Positions 29,578 to 39,175 are shown, counted from the first letter of the stretch. The stretch: DNA of 64,000 nucleotides from Megascapheus bottae (GCA_024803745.1 JANJXV010000025.1:18702610-18766609), one strand, 5' to 3'. The notes: generated by a model from the letters alone, not told the origin. Program-made: numbers and translations.

Positions 29578-29579
<2 letters not shown>
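28517..29579. promoter_or_regulatory. Single-copy stretch with candidate conserved noncoding element
   Basis: 28750-29420 has no SINE. It contains ATAATTGCATGCATTATTACC, a CpG-bearing core (TCCTCGGCGGGCTTTGTGGC), TAACTAATTATTTAAC and many AT-rich homeodomain-like words (CATTAATATG, AATTTTAATAAACC). A 12-G run lies at 28623-28634. Frames at 28418-28765 and 29377-29784 are not gene-like. Enhancer role is inferred. Confidence 0.5.
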
Positions 29580-29618
<39 letters not shown>

Positions 29619-29840
29619 CAGCCATTATTATGAACTCAGAATCTCACACTATTGCTTAGCTTTTTCACTCAAGGCTAGTGCTCTACCATTTGAGCCACTC
29701 TTCCACTTCCAGTTTTTTTTTTTTTTTTTGCTGGTTAATTGGAGATCAGAGTCTCTCAGATTTGCCAGAGCTGGGTTTGAATAACGAGCTTCAGATCTCG
29801 GACTTCTAGGTAGCTTGGATTACAGGCTAGCGGTGCCTAG
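29580..29840 (-). mobile_element. B1G SINE with (TG)n tail and internal T run
   Basis: About 18 TG units (29580-29615), a diverged reverse Geo, an 18-T run at 29714-29731 at the monomer junction, then reverse B1 ending near CGGTGCCTAGC. Confidence 0.8.
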
Positions 29841-30216
29841 CTGAAATGGGTTTATTGACGGGGGACTCTCAGGAATAGCACACAGCTAGAGGAAAGAGAT
29901 GAGGATGGAGACTTCCTGTGTGGTTCAAGAATCATGACTGACCACAAGAGTCAGGGGGTCACAGAAGTTAGGAGCTTAGGGTGGCCGCAGAGGTGACAGC
30001 TGACTCCAGGAGGGTCCCCAGTGCCTGGTGGGGCAGTCATTCTGGACTGCTCTTGCAGTGGGTTGCACAATGTCCACAAGGGGCCTTGTGAGGGGATCTT
30101 ACTTGGACATGGGGTCTTTGCAGGTGTAATTAAGGGTTTAGACATGGTCATATCGGCTGATGAGAGCCCCTGATTCCAGTAACAGTGTGCTTAGGAGACG
30201 GGACATACACGCAGAG
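29841..30216. other. Single-copy stretch, no gene seen
   Basis: Unique sequence without recognisable repeats or exons. Confidence 0.5.
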
Positions 30217-30446
30217 AAGCTAGTGCTTGCAGCTCATGCCTGTAATCCTATCTAAGCAGGAGCCTGAAATCTGGGGATCACTGTTCAAAGCCAGCCCAGG
30301 CAGGAAAGTCTAGGAGACTCTTAACTCCAACAAATCAGCATAAAGATGCAAATGGAGGCCTGGTTCAAGTGGTAGAGCACCAATCTTGAGCAAAAATGTC
30401 AAGCAAGAGTGGAAGGCCCTGAGTTCAAGTCTCAGTACCAGTACAC
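30217..30446 (+). mobile_element. B1G SINE
   Basis: A full forward dimer (GCAGCTCATGCCTGTAATCC to GAGTTCAAGTCTCAGTACC), followed by a short CA-rich tail (30444-30463). Confidence 0.85.
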
Positions 30447-30665
30447 ACCCATACATACACACAGAAGGACATGAACAGGCTGGGGAGATGGTGTCAAAGT
30501 CAGTAGAAGCAGGATGAGACAGGAAAGACCTCACCCTGAGCCTTCAGCAGTAAAGTAGTCCCATCAACACCTTGAGTTCAGATTCTAGACTCCAGAAAGG
30601 TAAGAGAATACATTTCCATAGTCTATACTCATAAGCTTTTGAGGCCACACAGGAAGCCGGTAAGA

Positions 30666-30862
30666 GGGCTGGGAAGGTGGCTTAGTGGTAGAGTGCTTGC
30701 CTCACATGCATGAAGCCCTGGGTTCAATTCCTCAGTACCACACAAACTGAAAAAGCCAGAAAGGACACTGTGGCTAACATGGTAGAGCTCTAGCCTGAGC
30801 AAAGAAGCTCAGAAGTCCTGAGTTCAAGCCCCAGGACTAGCAACAAAACAAAACAACAATAA
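30666..30862 (+). mobile_element. IDG SINE
   Basis: A full dimer with GGGTTCAATTCCTCAGTACC and shortened Geo. Its tail is AACAAAACAAAACAAC (30842-30862). Confidence 0.85.
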
Positions 30863-31217
30863 AAAGGAAGACAGCAAGAATCCCCCCATTTTGTAGCTGC
30901 AGACATTGAAACTAGGAGAGTAGGAGAATGATAACAGGTTGAACTGACACACTATTCAAAGCCTGTATCCAAGAGCAAATCCCAGCTCACTGTCACACTG
31001 GCTCCAAGGACTTTAGTCAACGGGACAGATGTATCCACGAGACAGCACTGTGGGGGAAAGATCTGGAAAAGGCAGGAGCACATCAGCCACAGATACCAAG
31101 TCAGGCAGGGAAAAGCTAACCTGCAGCAGCTTCCAGATGGACACAGCTGCTTTCTGAGGCAGGGCTGGCAACTTGGTGGCTTTTAGTGCAAGGTAGCTGC
31201 CATCTCACAAGAAGCTA
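30863..31217. other. Single-copy stretch, no gene seen
   Basis: Unique sequence leading up to a candidate LTR. No internal retroviral sequence is recognised. Confidence 0.5.
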
Positions 31218-31511
31218 TGTTAGTGGCATCCTGTATTTTCCTAACAAGTTCCTGCTTTGGCAAAGATGTTTTGGTTGATTGTTCTGATGACCTTTTAGCC
31301 CCTTCCAGGTGAGCCAATCGCTCAAGACTGTGGGCCTCATTTCTGACCAATCAGAATGAAGAGCAGTAATGAGTGAAGCATGATACCTGTGTGGACTTCC
31401 TTCACTTCCTGTGAGTCCCACGCCCTTCCTCAGAAGTAAAGCTTGCCTTATTTCCACATGACACCCCACTATCCCGAGATATTGCCAATACGGCCCTCTC
31501 TGTACCCTGCA
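31218..31511 (+). mobile_element. Candidate solitary class I LTR
   Basis: A 294-base block starting TG and ending CA, with a CCAAT box inside GACCAATCAGAA (about 31347) and a polyadenylation-like AGTAAAGCTTGCC (about 31434) near its 3-prime third. This order is typical of a gammaretrovirus-type LTR. No flanking duplication is found (GCTA versus GTTT), and no viral gene is present, so it would be an old solo LTR. Confidence 0.45.
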
Positions 31512-31512
31512 G

Positions 31513-31852
31513 TTTGAATGGTTGGTCCCCTCTAAAATGCATGCTGTGATTTGGTTACCAGTGTTAGAGGATTGGACTCTGCTCTTAGGAATGGATTAAT
31601 CCCATTGGTGGATTAATGGCTTTACATGGCAGTGGCTTTATTGTAAAAGTGTGTTCCTTTCTGGCTGGCTCATTTTGTCTTTGTCATGGAATGCCCTCTG
31701 TCAGGGTATAATGAATGCAACAAGAAGGCCCATGCCAGATGTGGACTCTTAGACTTTCCAACTTTCCAGATCCGAGAGTGAAATAAATTTCTACTCTTTA
31801 GAAACTACTCTGTCTCAAGCATTTTGTTCTAGCAACGGAGCCTGTTGGGTTC
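31513..31852 (+). mobile_element. MLT1-like LTR (ERVL-MaLR)
   Basis: It carries the MaLR order of landmarks: a TTGAATG...CCCCTCTAAAATGCATG start, GGATTAATCCCATTGG, GCAACAAGAAGGCCC, GACTTTCCAACTTTCCAG, GAGTGAAATAAATTTCTACTC and a CTGTCTCAAGC...GTTCTAGCAAC end. Only the LTR is present; no internal region is seen. Confidence 0.7.
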
Positions 31853-32001
31853 ATCTTTAAGTTCACACTAATCGTGCAGCATTCTTGGACAGAGGTCAGC
31901 ATTTCTGCTCCTCCTCTTGGTAAGTGGTTATAATTGCAGCTTCTTGTCTTTCCCAGACCAGACCTCAATGTCTGCACTCCCCCTCTCTTCCTTTCTTTTT
32001 T

Positions 32002-32230
32002 TGTCAGTCCTGGGGCTTGAACTCCAGGCTTGGCTACTATTTCTGGACTCATTTTGCTTCAGGCTAATGCGTTACCACTTCGAGCCATAGCACCACTTCC
32101 AGCTGTCTGATGATTAATTGGAGATAAGAGTCTCACAGACTTTCCTGCCTGGGCTGGTTTTGAACTGTGTTCCTCCGATCGCAGCCTCCTGAGTTGCTAA
32201 GATTACAGGTGTGAGCCACCAGCGCCTGGC
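32002..32230 (-). mobile_element. B1G SINE
   Basis: A clean full reverse dimer: Geo from TCCTGGGGCTTGAACTC, junction TGATTAATTGGAGATAAG, B1 end GTGTGAGCCACCAGCGCC. It is a good reference copy for the B1G dimer. Confidence 0.9.
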
Positions 32231-33229
32231 TTTCCCCTTGCCTTTCACTGGCCATAATTAGAACCCAGGCCTCTCCTCAAGGAATCTCTGGCAGGGACAA
32301 CTGCACCTGTGACTGGCTCAGACTAATTAGATCCCATCTTCTGTGGCTGGAGCTTTGGTAAACTCTATGATCAGGCACAGGGAGCCCCAGCTGAACAAAA
32401 GCTGGGCTCTGAAGCTGTGGGGAAAGAAAAGAGGAAGGATGGATGGGTGGGGGCCACCTGTCACCTGCCCTCTAGTGGTAGGTGCTGTAACTGCAGGTGT
32501 GGCAGGCACATGCTGGGGGCTGGTCAGGCATAGTTGATCAGGAGCACTCATAGAGGGGGCTTAAATATCCTGGACTAGTTAATAGGTAAGGCAGAATGTT
32601 CCAGACAAAGCTGTGGCCTGGGCCTACGCCCAGGTTCCCATGGTGCTCACTGAGCTTTGAAACTCATCAATGGTCACCAGAGAGGAAATCACTTCCTTCA
32701 TGTGTCTTTGTGCAAATTCTGCTCAGTAGCAGTGGCCTGAATCCTCCTATTCTCCCCTCTGCCCCCTGCCTCTCACTGGAAGCACTCCCAAGCAAGGATG
32801 GCACTGTGATCTCCCCCTTTGCCCATCCGTTATGGGAAACCATTGCAGGAACTCTTGGAAGGAGTAAAGTCCTTTCATTTGTGTGTATCCGCTTATTTCC
32901 CATGTGCATATGTGCATGAGTGTGGGGAGACCCTCTTCTCCCCAAGCAGCTTGGACAACAGATAGGACTGTCAATGCCATTCATGAGTCAAGCCCAGAAC
33001 AGGACTGCTTCAGAGTACCAGGCACTTGAACTAAGGAAAATGTGTTCAGCAATTTAACCATCCAGAAAGGTGGGCGTGCCAACGTATCTTATTACCAGTT
33101 CATGGTCACTGGCACTTAACAGTTAAATGCTATTAACACCGAGTAAATCTTAGGGGGGAATGTCTCCATGAAACCTGGCATGGGGAAAGGGTCCTGTTGC
33201 AGAGGGCTCAGAGTCAGGTTGATTTGAAC
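32231..33229. other. Single-copy stretch, 1 kb, no gene seen
   Basis: Unique sequence with a CTCF-like word at 32464-32478. Overlapping frames on both strands (32596-32919, 32667-32984) have no domain. Confidence 0.55.
32464..32478 (-). promoter_or_regulatory. CTCF-like motif
   Basis: CCTGCCCTCTAGTGG matches 13 of 15 positions of the reverse CTCF core. Confidence 0.45.
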
Positions 33230-33230
33230 C

Positions 33231-33261
<31 letters not shown>

Positions 33262-33447
33262 TGTGTTGGTATTGGGGCTTGGCTTTGCACTCTCTCAGCA
33301 TTTCCATTCAAAGCTGGTGCTTTATTACTTAAGCCACAGCTCCACATCTGGCTTTTTGTTAATTAAATGGAGATAAGCGTCTTATGCACAGTGTTTTGTC
33401 TTGGCTGGCTTTGAACGCTGAGCCTTAGGTCTCAGCTTCCTGAGCAA
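33231..33447 (-). mobile_element. B1G SINE with (TG)n tail
   Basis: A TG run with one TATG (33231-33266) precedes a damaged reverse Geo and a B1 half ending CAGCTTCCTGAG. Confidence 0.8.
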
Positions 33448-33480
33448 CCAAAGGCTCCTGGATTGTGTTGTTGACTCTTT

Positions 33481-33661
33481 TTTTTTTTGGCCAGTCCTGA
33501 GGCTTGAACTCAGGACTTGAACACCGTCTTTGGGCTTTTCTCAAGGATAGAGCTCTGTCACTTGAGCCTCAGCACCACTCCTGGTTTTTTCCATGTATGT
33601 GGTACTGAGAAATTGAACCTAGGACTTTGTGGATGCTAGGCAAGCACTTTACCCGCCTTGC
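33481..33661 (-). mobile_element. IDG SINE with target-site duplication
   Basis: TGTTGACTCTTT at 33469-33480 recurs at 33662-33673. Reverse Geo and reverse ID (GAGAAATTGAACCTAGG) lie between. Confidence 0.9.
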
Positions 33662-34075
33662 TGTTGACTCTTTATGTGACTTCTCCCTTTTCAGGAATCA
33701 GTTTCTGAAGTAGATATCGTCAATGTCCTGTGGACACTCCCTGGAGAGCACTTCTGTTCCGGCGATTCCCCAAATGCTCTTTCGTTTGGGGGATCATTCT
33801 ATAAACCAGAGGATTTTAAACAATATCCTTGACCTCCAAACCTGAGCAGCCCCAACTACTGCCCCAAGGCGAAAATGTCTTCAGAAATTGCCAAGTGTTT
33901 CTGGGAACAAAGTTACCTCTCCCCTCAGTTTTGGCAAATGCACCTTACCCGTGTTGGAGCCTGAGAGTGTTGAGTTGTCTTCTTCATGATACTTCTTACG
34001 AACCCAGTGCAAGTGCAGGGAGGGAGGAGGCGGGGCCAGGGGACATGGGGCTGCGGGAGGTGGGCCGTACGGAAG
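33662..34075. other. Single-copy stretch before the minisatellite, no gene seen
   Basis: Unique sequence, including a weak dyad TTTCGTTTGGGGGATC. It grades into GC-rich sequence from about 34010. Confidence 0.5.
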
Positions 34076-34446
34076 GCGTGGCCTGTGGGAGGCGGGGCTT
34101 GTGAGAGGCGGGGCCGTGGGAGGCGGAGCCTGTGGGGAAGGCAGGGCTGGTGGGAGGCAGGGCCTGTGAGAGGCGGGGCCGTGGGAGGCGGAGCCTGTGG
34201 GGGAGGCAGGGCTGGTGGGAGGCGGGGCCTGTGAGAGGCGGGGCCGTGGGAGGCGGAGCCTGTGGGGAAGGCAGGGCTGGTGGGAGGCGGGGCTTGTGAG
34301 AGGCGGGGCCGTGGGAGGCGGAGCCTGTGGGGGAGGCAGGGCTGGTGGGAGGCGGGGCTTGTGAGAGGCGGGGCCGTGGGAGGTGGGGCCTGTGAGGAAG
34401 GCAGGGCTGGTGGGAGGCAGGGCTGGTGGGGGGCGGGGCCTGATCC
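34076..34446. repeat. G-rich minisatellite, 65-bp unit, about 5.5 copies
   Basis: GCAGGGCTGG recurs at 34141, 34206, 34271, 34336 and 34401, an exact 65-base period, after one earlier diverged unit from 34076. Each unit is itself built of shorter repeats of the GTGGGAGGCGGGGCCTGT type. The many GGCGGGG boxes are Sp/KLF-like, and the G-strand has many short G-runs. Frames of 202 codons (minus) run through it only because 65 is not a multiple of 3 and stops are absent in every phase. Confidence 0.95.
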
Positions 34447-34545
34447 CTTCTTCATGTTTTGAAGGTCGCTGGCGAGGAGCTCTTGTCACCTACTAACATA
34501 ATGGCCGGTGCTGCAGGACCGTGTCGGTTATTGCCGAATGTTCTT

Positions 34546-34747
34546 TTTTTTTTTTTTTTTTTGCCAGTCCTGGGCTTGAGCTCAGAACCTGAGCACTGTC
34601 CTTGGACTTTCTCAAGGCTAGAGCTCTACCACTTGAGCCTCAGCACCACTTCCGGCTTTTTTCTATGTATGTGGTACCGAGGAATCGAACCCGGGTCTTC
34701 ATGCATGCTAGGCAAGCACTTTAACCACTAGGCCACACTCCCGGCCC
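34546..34747 (-). mobile_element. IDG SINE, young-type variant, with target-site duplication
   Basis: TGCCGAATGTTCTT at 34532-34545 recurs exactly at 34748-34761. A T-run, Geo (CTTGGACTTTCTCAAGG) and ID (GAATCGAACCCGGGTCTTC) are intact, ending CACACTCCCGGCC. Confidence 0.95.
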
Positions 34748-34761
34748 TGCCGAATGTTCTT

Positions 34762-35080
34762 GAACGTGTTCTTCCTCACACTGTGGCTCAGAGAGCCAAC
34801 AGAAGCCACGGTGTCTGTGGAACTGAGGGGAATACAGTCTCAGGCCCAGCACGAGCCCCAGTGGATCAGAACTGCTTCTTCTCGTTGGAGATTCCTGCGG
34901 ATGCTGTGAGGTGCTATTCTGGAAAGAAAGAGATTTCTGTGTATTCAGTGACATCATTAACATGGTTCTCCCACAGCGGACACTGGAGGATAACCGAGTG
35001 GAGAAGCCGCCATCGCCTAACTGCTGGCCAGAAACTTTCCAGGTCACCCACCAGGTGTCGAAACGTCACCCTCCTTCGCT
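34762..35080. other. Single-copy stretch, no gene seen
   Basis: Unique sequence. The plus frame 34783-35172 runs into the next SINE and matches nothing I recognise. Confidence 0.5.
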
Positions 35081-35298
35081 GGCTCCAGTGGCTCACACCT
35101 GTAATCATGGCTACTCAGGAGGCTGATCTGAGGATGGTGATTCGAAGCCAGCCCAGGCAGGGAAGTCTGTGAGACTTATCTCCAGTTAACCAGCTAGAAG
35201 CCAGAAATACAGCGGTGGATCAGGTATTAGAGCACCCACCTTGAGGGACAAGCCAAGAAAGACTGTCAGGCCCTCAGTTCAAGCCCATGTACTAGCAC
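35081..35298 (+). mobile_element. B1G SINE
   Basis: A forward dimer (CAGTGGCTCACACCTGTAATC) with a diverged Geo half (GGTGGATCAGGTATTAGAGC). An AAAC-type tail lies at 35296-35318. Confidence 0.85.
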
Positions 35299-35745
35299 AA
35301 AACAAAACAAACAAAACCTGACGTCCTTTTTTGGGTGTTTCTTTCTGGAGTCCCCTCTGGGACTCCAGAACTCAACAACAGGTCATTTTCCAGTACGCTT
35401 CTTGCCTTCTGGCCTGCAGTGTCACTTCCAGACCATCTCCACGTGAGTGCTCATGTGTCCAAAGTTTACCATCTCACATACGGGCGTCTCCAAGGGAGAG
35501 GTGGTCAGTGTGTTTTGCTCACGACTGCAGTGGGCTTGTAGGGTTTTTTTTTTTTTTTTCCTTTGTGTTTTCTAAACCTACACTAAAAGAATTCATTAAA
35601 TCACCTTGCATGGCTGACTCAGGATTCTATTTCTTTTTGCTGATCCTGTGCTTTTGAGTCCCGTAGCAGTTCTATAATTATGTTACAAAACCAGCACTGC
35701 ACTGTAATCCGTCGTGTAGACACATGTATGGAAAGTTGTAATCAG
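35299..35745. other. Single-copy stretch with hairpin, no gene seen
   Basis: Unique sequence containing the inverted repeat at 35343-35370 and a 15-T run (35544-35559). Confidence 0.5.
35343..35370. repeat. Perfect 12-bp inverted repeat, 4-base loop
   Basis: TTCTGGAGTCCC (35343-35354) and GGGACTCCAGAA (35359-35370) are exact complements around CTCT. It would fold as a stable short hairpin; no role is known. Confidence 0.9.
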
Positions 35746-35955
35746 GTGTGTGTGTGTGTATGTGTGTGTGTAGGTGCATGCCTGTACTGGGTCTCAAACT
35801 CTACGTCTCAGTCTCATGCTTAGTTTTTCTTTGCTCCATCTTGGAGCTCTATCACTTGAGCCACACCTCCACTTCTTGCTTTTTGGTGGTTAATTAGAGC
35901 TAAGAGTCTCACAAACATCCCTGCCTGAGCTGACTTTGAACTATGATCCTCAGAA
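35746..35955 (-). mobile_element. B1G SINE with TG tail
   Basis: TG units at 35746-35771, then a damaged reverse Geo (TACTGGGTCTCAAACTC) and reverse B1 to ACTATGATCCTCAGAAAG, where it is truncated. Confidence 0.8.
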
Positions 35956-36616
35956 AGCTCATGGGCTCAGATTTTGGATGCTGGGAGGAGGAAGATTGGT
36001 CACTGGGGCTTGCTCTAGAAGAAGACCTTGGGAATTGGCCACTTCCGGTCTGTCTTGGCTTCCTAGCTGCCATGAGGAAAGCATCTTCCTTTCCTACAAG
36101 CTCCCACACAAAGCACTGCCTCAGCACGGGCCCAAAGACCACGAGGCAAAGAAACATCTGAAACTAGGAGCCAAAACAAATACTTCTGGGGAAGTTTGAA
36201 TGTCTTTCTCCATTTGGGAGGTAACCTGGGGCTGCTAGGAATGGATATAGGGAAAGAGGGGGTTTTCAACTCCAGTGCTACCTCCTCCCTCCCCCCTGTA
36301 TCTCTCAGCCAAGCCAGCAGCAGCCATCAGGCCCACTTTAACCTTGTGCATTGCCAGTGAGAGGTGGGCTGTGCAACTAATCCATCAGAAGTTCATTCAC
36401 AAACCCTTCCCTGGGCATGTTCACAGGTGTGAGCTTGTGAAACTCAGCCAGCCAGCAGAGAATGAATGATGTAGGTCCTACCAGAGGGCAGGCCTGATCT
36501 CCACCCCTACCTTTCACAGATGAGAGCTTCCCAGAGATTCAGGGCCAAAGGCAGGCAGAGCTGGACAAGTCTCTAACCCACTAGACCTGACTTTGGAGAT
36601 AATAGAATCACACATG
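35956..36616. other. Single-copy stretch with MIR-like piece, no gene seen
   Basis: 36515-36580 resembles a MIR core (CACAGATGAGAGC, GAGATTCAGGGCCAAAGGC, AGAGCTGGAC). The rest is unique; overlapping frames on both strands near 35910-36270 have no domain. Confidence 0.45.
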
Positions 36617-37090
36617 AGCCAGGTACTGATGGCTCCCTCCTGTAATTATAACCACACAGGAGGCTGAGATCCGAGGATCATGGTTTGAAGCCAGTGTAGG
36701 TAAGAAAGTCTGTGAGACTCGTCTCTCCAATTAACCATCCCAAAGTCAAACACAGAGCTGTAACTCAAGTGGTAGAGCACCACCTTGAGTAAAAAGCTAA
36801 GGGGTGATACTGGTGGTAATCCTAGCTACTCAGGAGGCTGAGATCTGAGGACTGCAGTTCAAAGCCAGCCTAGGCACTAAAGTTCGTGAGACTCTTATCT
36901 CCAATTAACCACTAGAAAACTGGAAGTGGCGCTGTGGCTCAAGGGGTAGTGCTGTAGCCTTGAGCTGAAGAGCTCAAGGACAGCACCCAGGCCCAGAGTC
37001 CAAGCCCCACAATGGACAGGAAAAAAAACAAAAACAAAAACCCTAAGGGGCAGTGCCCAGGCTTTGAGTTTAAGCCCCAGTACTGGTGTG
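36617..37090 (+). mobile_element. B1G SINE interrupted by another B1G
   Basis: B1 and most of Geo lie at 36617-36804. The Geo end resumes at 37051 (CAGTGCCCAGGC) to 37090. CTAAGGGG at 36797-36804 and 37043-37050 is the duplication around the insert. Confidence 0.85.
36805..37042 (+). mobile_element. B1G SINE, nested in the same orientation
   Basis: A B1 lacking its first bases (TGGTGGTAATCCTAGC) and a full Geo, then an A-rich tail with AAAACAAAAACAAAAA. It lies inside the Geo half of the outer copy. Confidence 0.9.
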
Positions 37091-37861
37091 TGCATTTACA
37101 CACATCCATCATTGTGAATCTTCTCAATCAGAGCTGGTAAGGAGCATGGTAATTCATTTAAACATCTCCCCACTGCGATTCAGGTGTCAGGCAGCCTGAT
37201 TGAGAAACCACACGACTACAGCCATCTTCTTTTCTATTGATAAGGAGGAGCAGGTGGCACAGAGAAGTTCAAGGTGACTGGGCTCTTGTCCCTTTGGATC
37301 TATTGGGATGGAGGCTGACATTTTTTAGAGGAAGGTTTCTGCAGAGGGCCAGGGACTGGGGACTGGGTGTTGGGAGCTGGGTGTTGGGGATGGGGGGGGG
37401 GAGCTCTGTACTGCTTTACAGAGCAGAGCTGGCTGTGAACAGCCGGGGAAAGAACTTTAGCATAAGCCAAGCTAAACGGATAATTAAACAGATAGCAAAA
37501 TGGAAGGCAGCGCCGCTCCACCCGCTCCGGGGAGCTGGCTGGGGGAAGAGGGATCTCTCTTCCCATCTCCTGCCATCAGAAGGCACAGGAGGAGAAACAA
37601 CTGGGCCTGGCTGTTGGCCATTGAACAATATTGCTTTTGTAAACAAGTTGAAAAATCCAATAACTGTAAAACTTATGGCATGTCCTTAAAAGCCTGTCGC
37701 TGTTTTCCCCACAAATGGAAGAATGTTTCCAACTGAAGGTGTTCTAATTAAAACAGTCGCTTGTCTCAGGGCACCAGGTGGCATGTGCTGGCCAGGTGTG
37801 GGGAGATTTTTGTTTAGTATACCTGGGTTGTGGCCTTGCTCTGCATACAAGTTCCCAGGAA

Positions 37862-37863
<2 letters not shown>
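37091..37863. promoter_or_regulatory. Single-copy stretch with candidate conserved noncoding element
   Basis: 37400-37790 is SINE-free, with AAACGGATAATTAAACAG, GAACAATATTGC (SOX-like pair), a forkhead word and TTCTAATTAAAACAG. A weak forward CTCF-like word lies at 37771-37785. Overlapping frames on both strands (37237-37689, 37300-37566) argue against coding. Confidence 0.5.
37638..37645 (+). promoter_or_regulatory. Forkhead-like word beside SOX-like words
   Basis: TGTAAACA is a canonical forkhead word, about 15 bases from GAACAATATTGC. The close spacing suggests a composite enhancer core; binding is inferred. Confidence 0.4.
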
Positions 37864-37902
<39 letters not shown>

Positions 37903-38106
37903 GTGTGTGTGTGTGTGTGTCCTGGGCTTGAACTCAGGGCCTTTGGGTGCTGTCCCTGAGCTTCTTTTTGCGTAAGGCTAGCGCTCTACCCACTTGAGCC
38001 ACAGCACCACATCTGCCTTTTTCCGTTTCTGTGGTGCTGAGGAATCAGACCCAAGGCTTCATGCATGCTAGACAAGTACGCTAGTGCTAAGTCACATTCC
38101 TAGTCC
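37864..38106 (-). mobile_element. IDG SINE with interrupted (TG)n tail
   Basis: TG units with TATG and TGG breaks (37864-37920) precede reverse Geo (CCTGGGCTTGAACTCAGGG) and a diverged reverse ID (GAGGAATCAGACCC). Confidence 0.85.
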
Positions 38107-38160
38107 TACCCAGGAATCTTCTAAAGAATAATCCAGCACAGACTTGAAGAGGCAAACTGC

Positions 38161-38233
<73 letters not shown>

Positions 38234-38238
38234 GCGAG

Positions 38239-38281
<43 letters not shown>
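38161..38281. repeat. Long (GA)n polypurine tract
   Basis: 121 bases of GA with a few CG, TG and AA interruptions. It has strong mirror-repeat symmetry and so triplex potential. It is not beside a SINE tail. Confidence 0.95.
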
Positions 38282-38283
<2 letters not shown>

Positions 38284-38360
38284 AGCTAATACACAAAGGG
38301 GTCAGAGCTCACCTGTAGGGACCCAGGACCACTCAGTGCCTTGGCTAAGTAGCTTTCATG

Positions 38361-38471
38361 AGAGCCAGCTTGTCTTCCTAGCTACTCAGGAAGTTGAGAT
38401 CTGAGGATCACAGTTCAAAGCCAGCTCAGGCAGGATAGCCCATGAGCATTATCTCTAAAAAGCTAGAAGTT
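38361..38471 (+). mobile_element. B1-like SINE, truncated Geo
   Basis: B1 from GTCTTCCTAGCTACTCAGG to AAAGCTAGAAGTT, cut off where the next B1G begins. The second copy may have inserted into its Geo. Confidence 0.75.
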
Positions 38472-38710
38472 GGCCAGGTGCAGTGGCTCATGCCTATAAT
38501 CCTAGCTACTCAGGAGGCTGAGATCTGAGGATCGAGGTTCAAAGCCAGCCCGGGCACTAAAGAACGTGAGATTATCTCCAATTAACCACTAGAAAATGGG
38601 AAGTGGGGCTGTGATTCAAGGGGTAGGGTGATAGCCTTGAGCTGAAAAGCTCAGGGACAGTGCCCAGGCTGAGTTCAAGCCCCATAACACCCCCCCCCAA
38701 AAAAAAAAAA
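38472..38710 (+). mobile_element. B1G SINE
   Basis: A full forward dimer (GGCCAGGTGCAGTGGCTCATG to GAGTTCAAGCCCCATAAC) with a C8/A10 tail (38690-38710). Confidence 0.9.
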
Positions 38711-38798
38711 CCCAACCGAACAAAAGCCAGAGGAACTCACAGTCCTGATGTGGAAAAAACACAGGTACACATATTCTCTCTGTCTCTCACACATACAT

Positions 38799-38799
<1 letters not shown>

Positions 38800-38844
<45 letters not shown>
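38800..38844. repeat. (CA)n microsatellite
   Basis: About 22 CA units preceded by TCTCTC and ATACATGC. It lies about 90 bases from the nearest SINE tail. Confidence 0.95.
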
Positions 38845-38846
<2 letters not shown>

Positions 38847-39127
38847 ATATAAGTAAAGCTTGGAAGTCAAGCCCATAGGATGGGGAACAGCAAATGAGAG
38901 GTGGGTAGAACCTCAGAAGCTCAGAGTTGACAGTATCTCAGAGGCCATGGGTTCAAAGCCAGCCACCACTTCTGCCTCCTGACTCCTGACATCTGCCCGG
39001 AGTCGTGGTAGTGTTTAGAGTGGAGAGCCATCATTAGTCAGGAATCAACAGCAATCCGGGGTTCCCAGTCCATTCTGGTTTGATCATTTTCTGGAAAAAT
39101 CCCTAGAACTTAGACTAATGATTACAG

Positions 39128-39175
39128 GTGTGTGCGTGCGTGTGCGTGTGCGTGCGTGTGCGTGTGCGTGCGCGC

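Noticed and set aside
31218..31852. Possible provirus
   Set aside because: Only LTR-type sequence is seen; no gag, pol or env remnant lies between or beside the two LTRs.
33881..34489. 202- and 176-codon repetitive Pro/Ser-rich minus-strand frames
   Set aside because: They are the 65-base minisatellite translated in successive phases; the opposite strand is equally open.
35343..35370. MicroRNA precursor
   Set aside because: The stem is only 12 base pairs, too short for a Drosha/Dicer substrate, and flanks do not extend the pairing.
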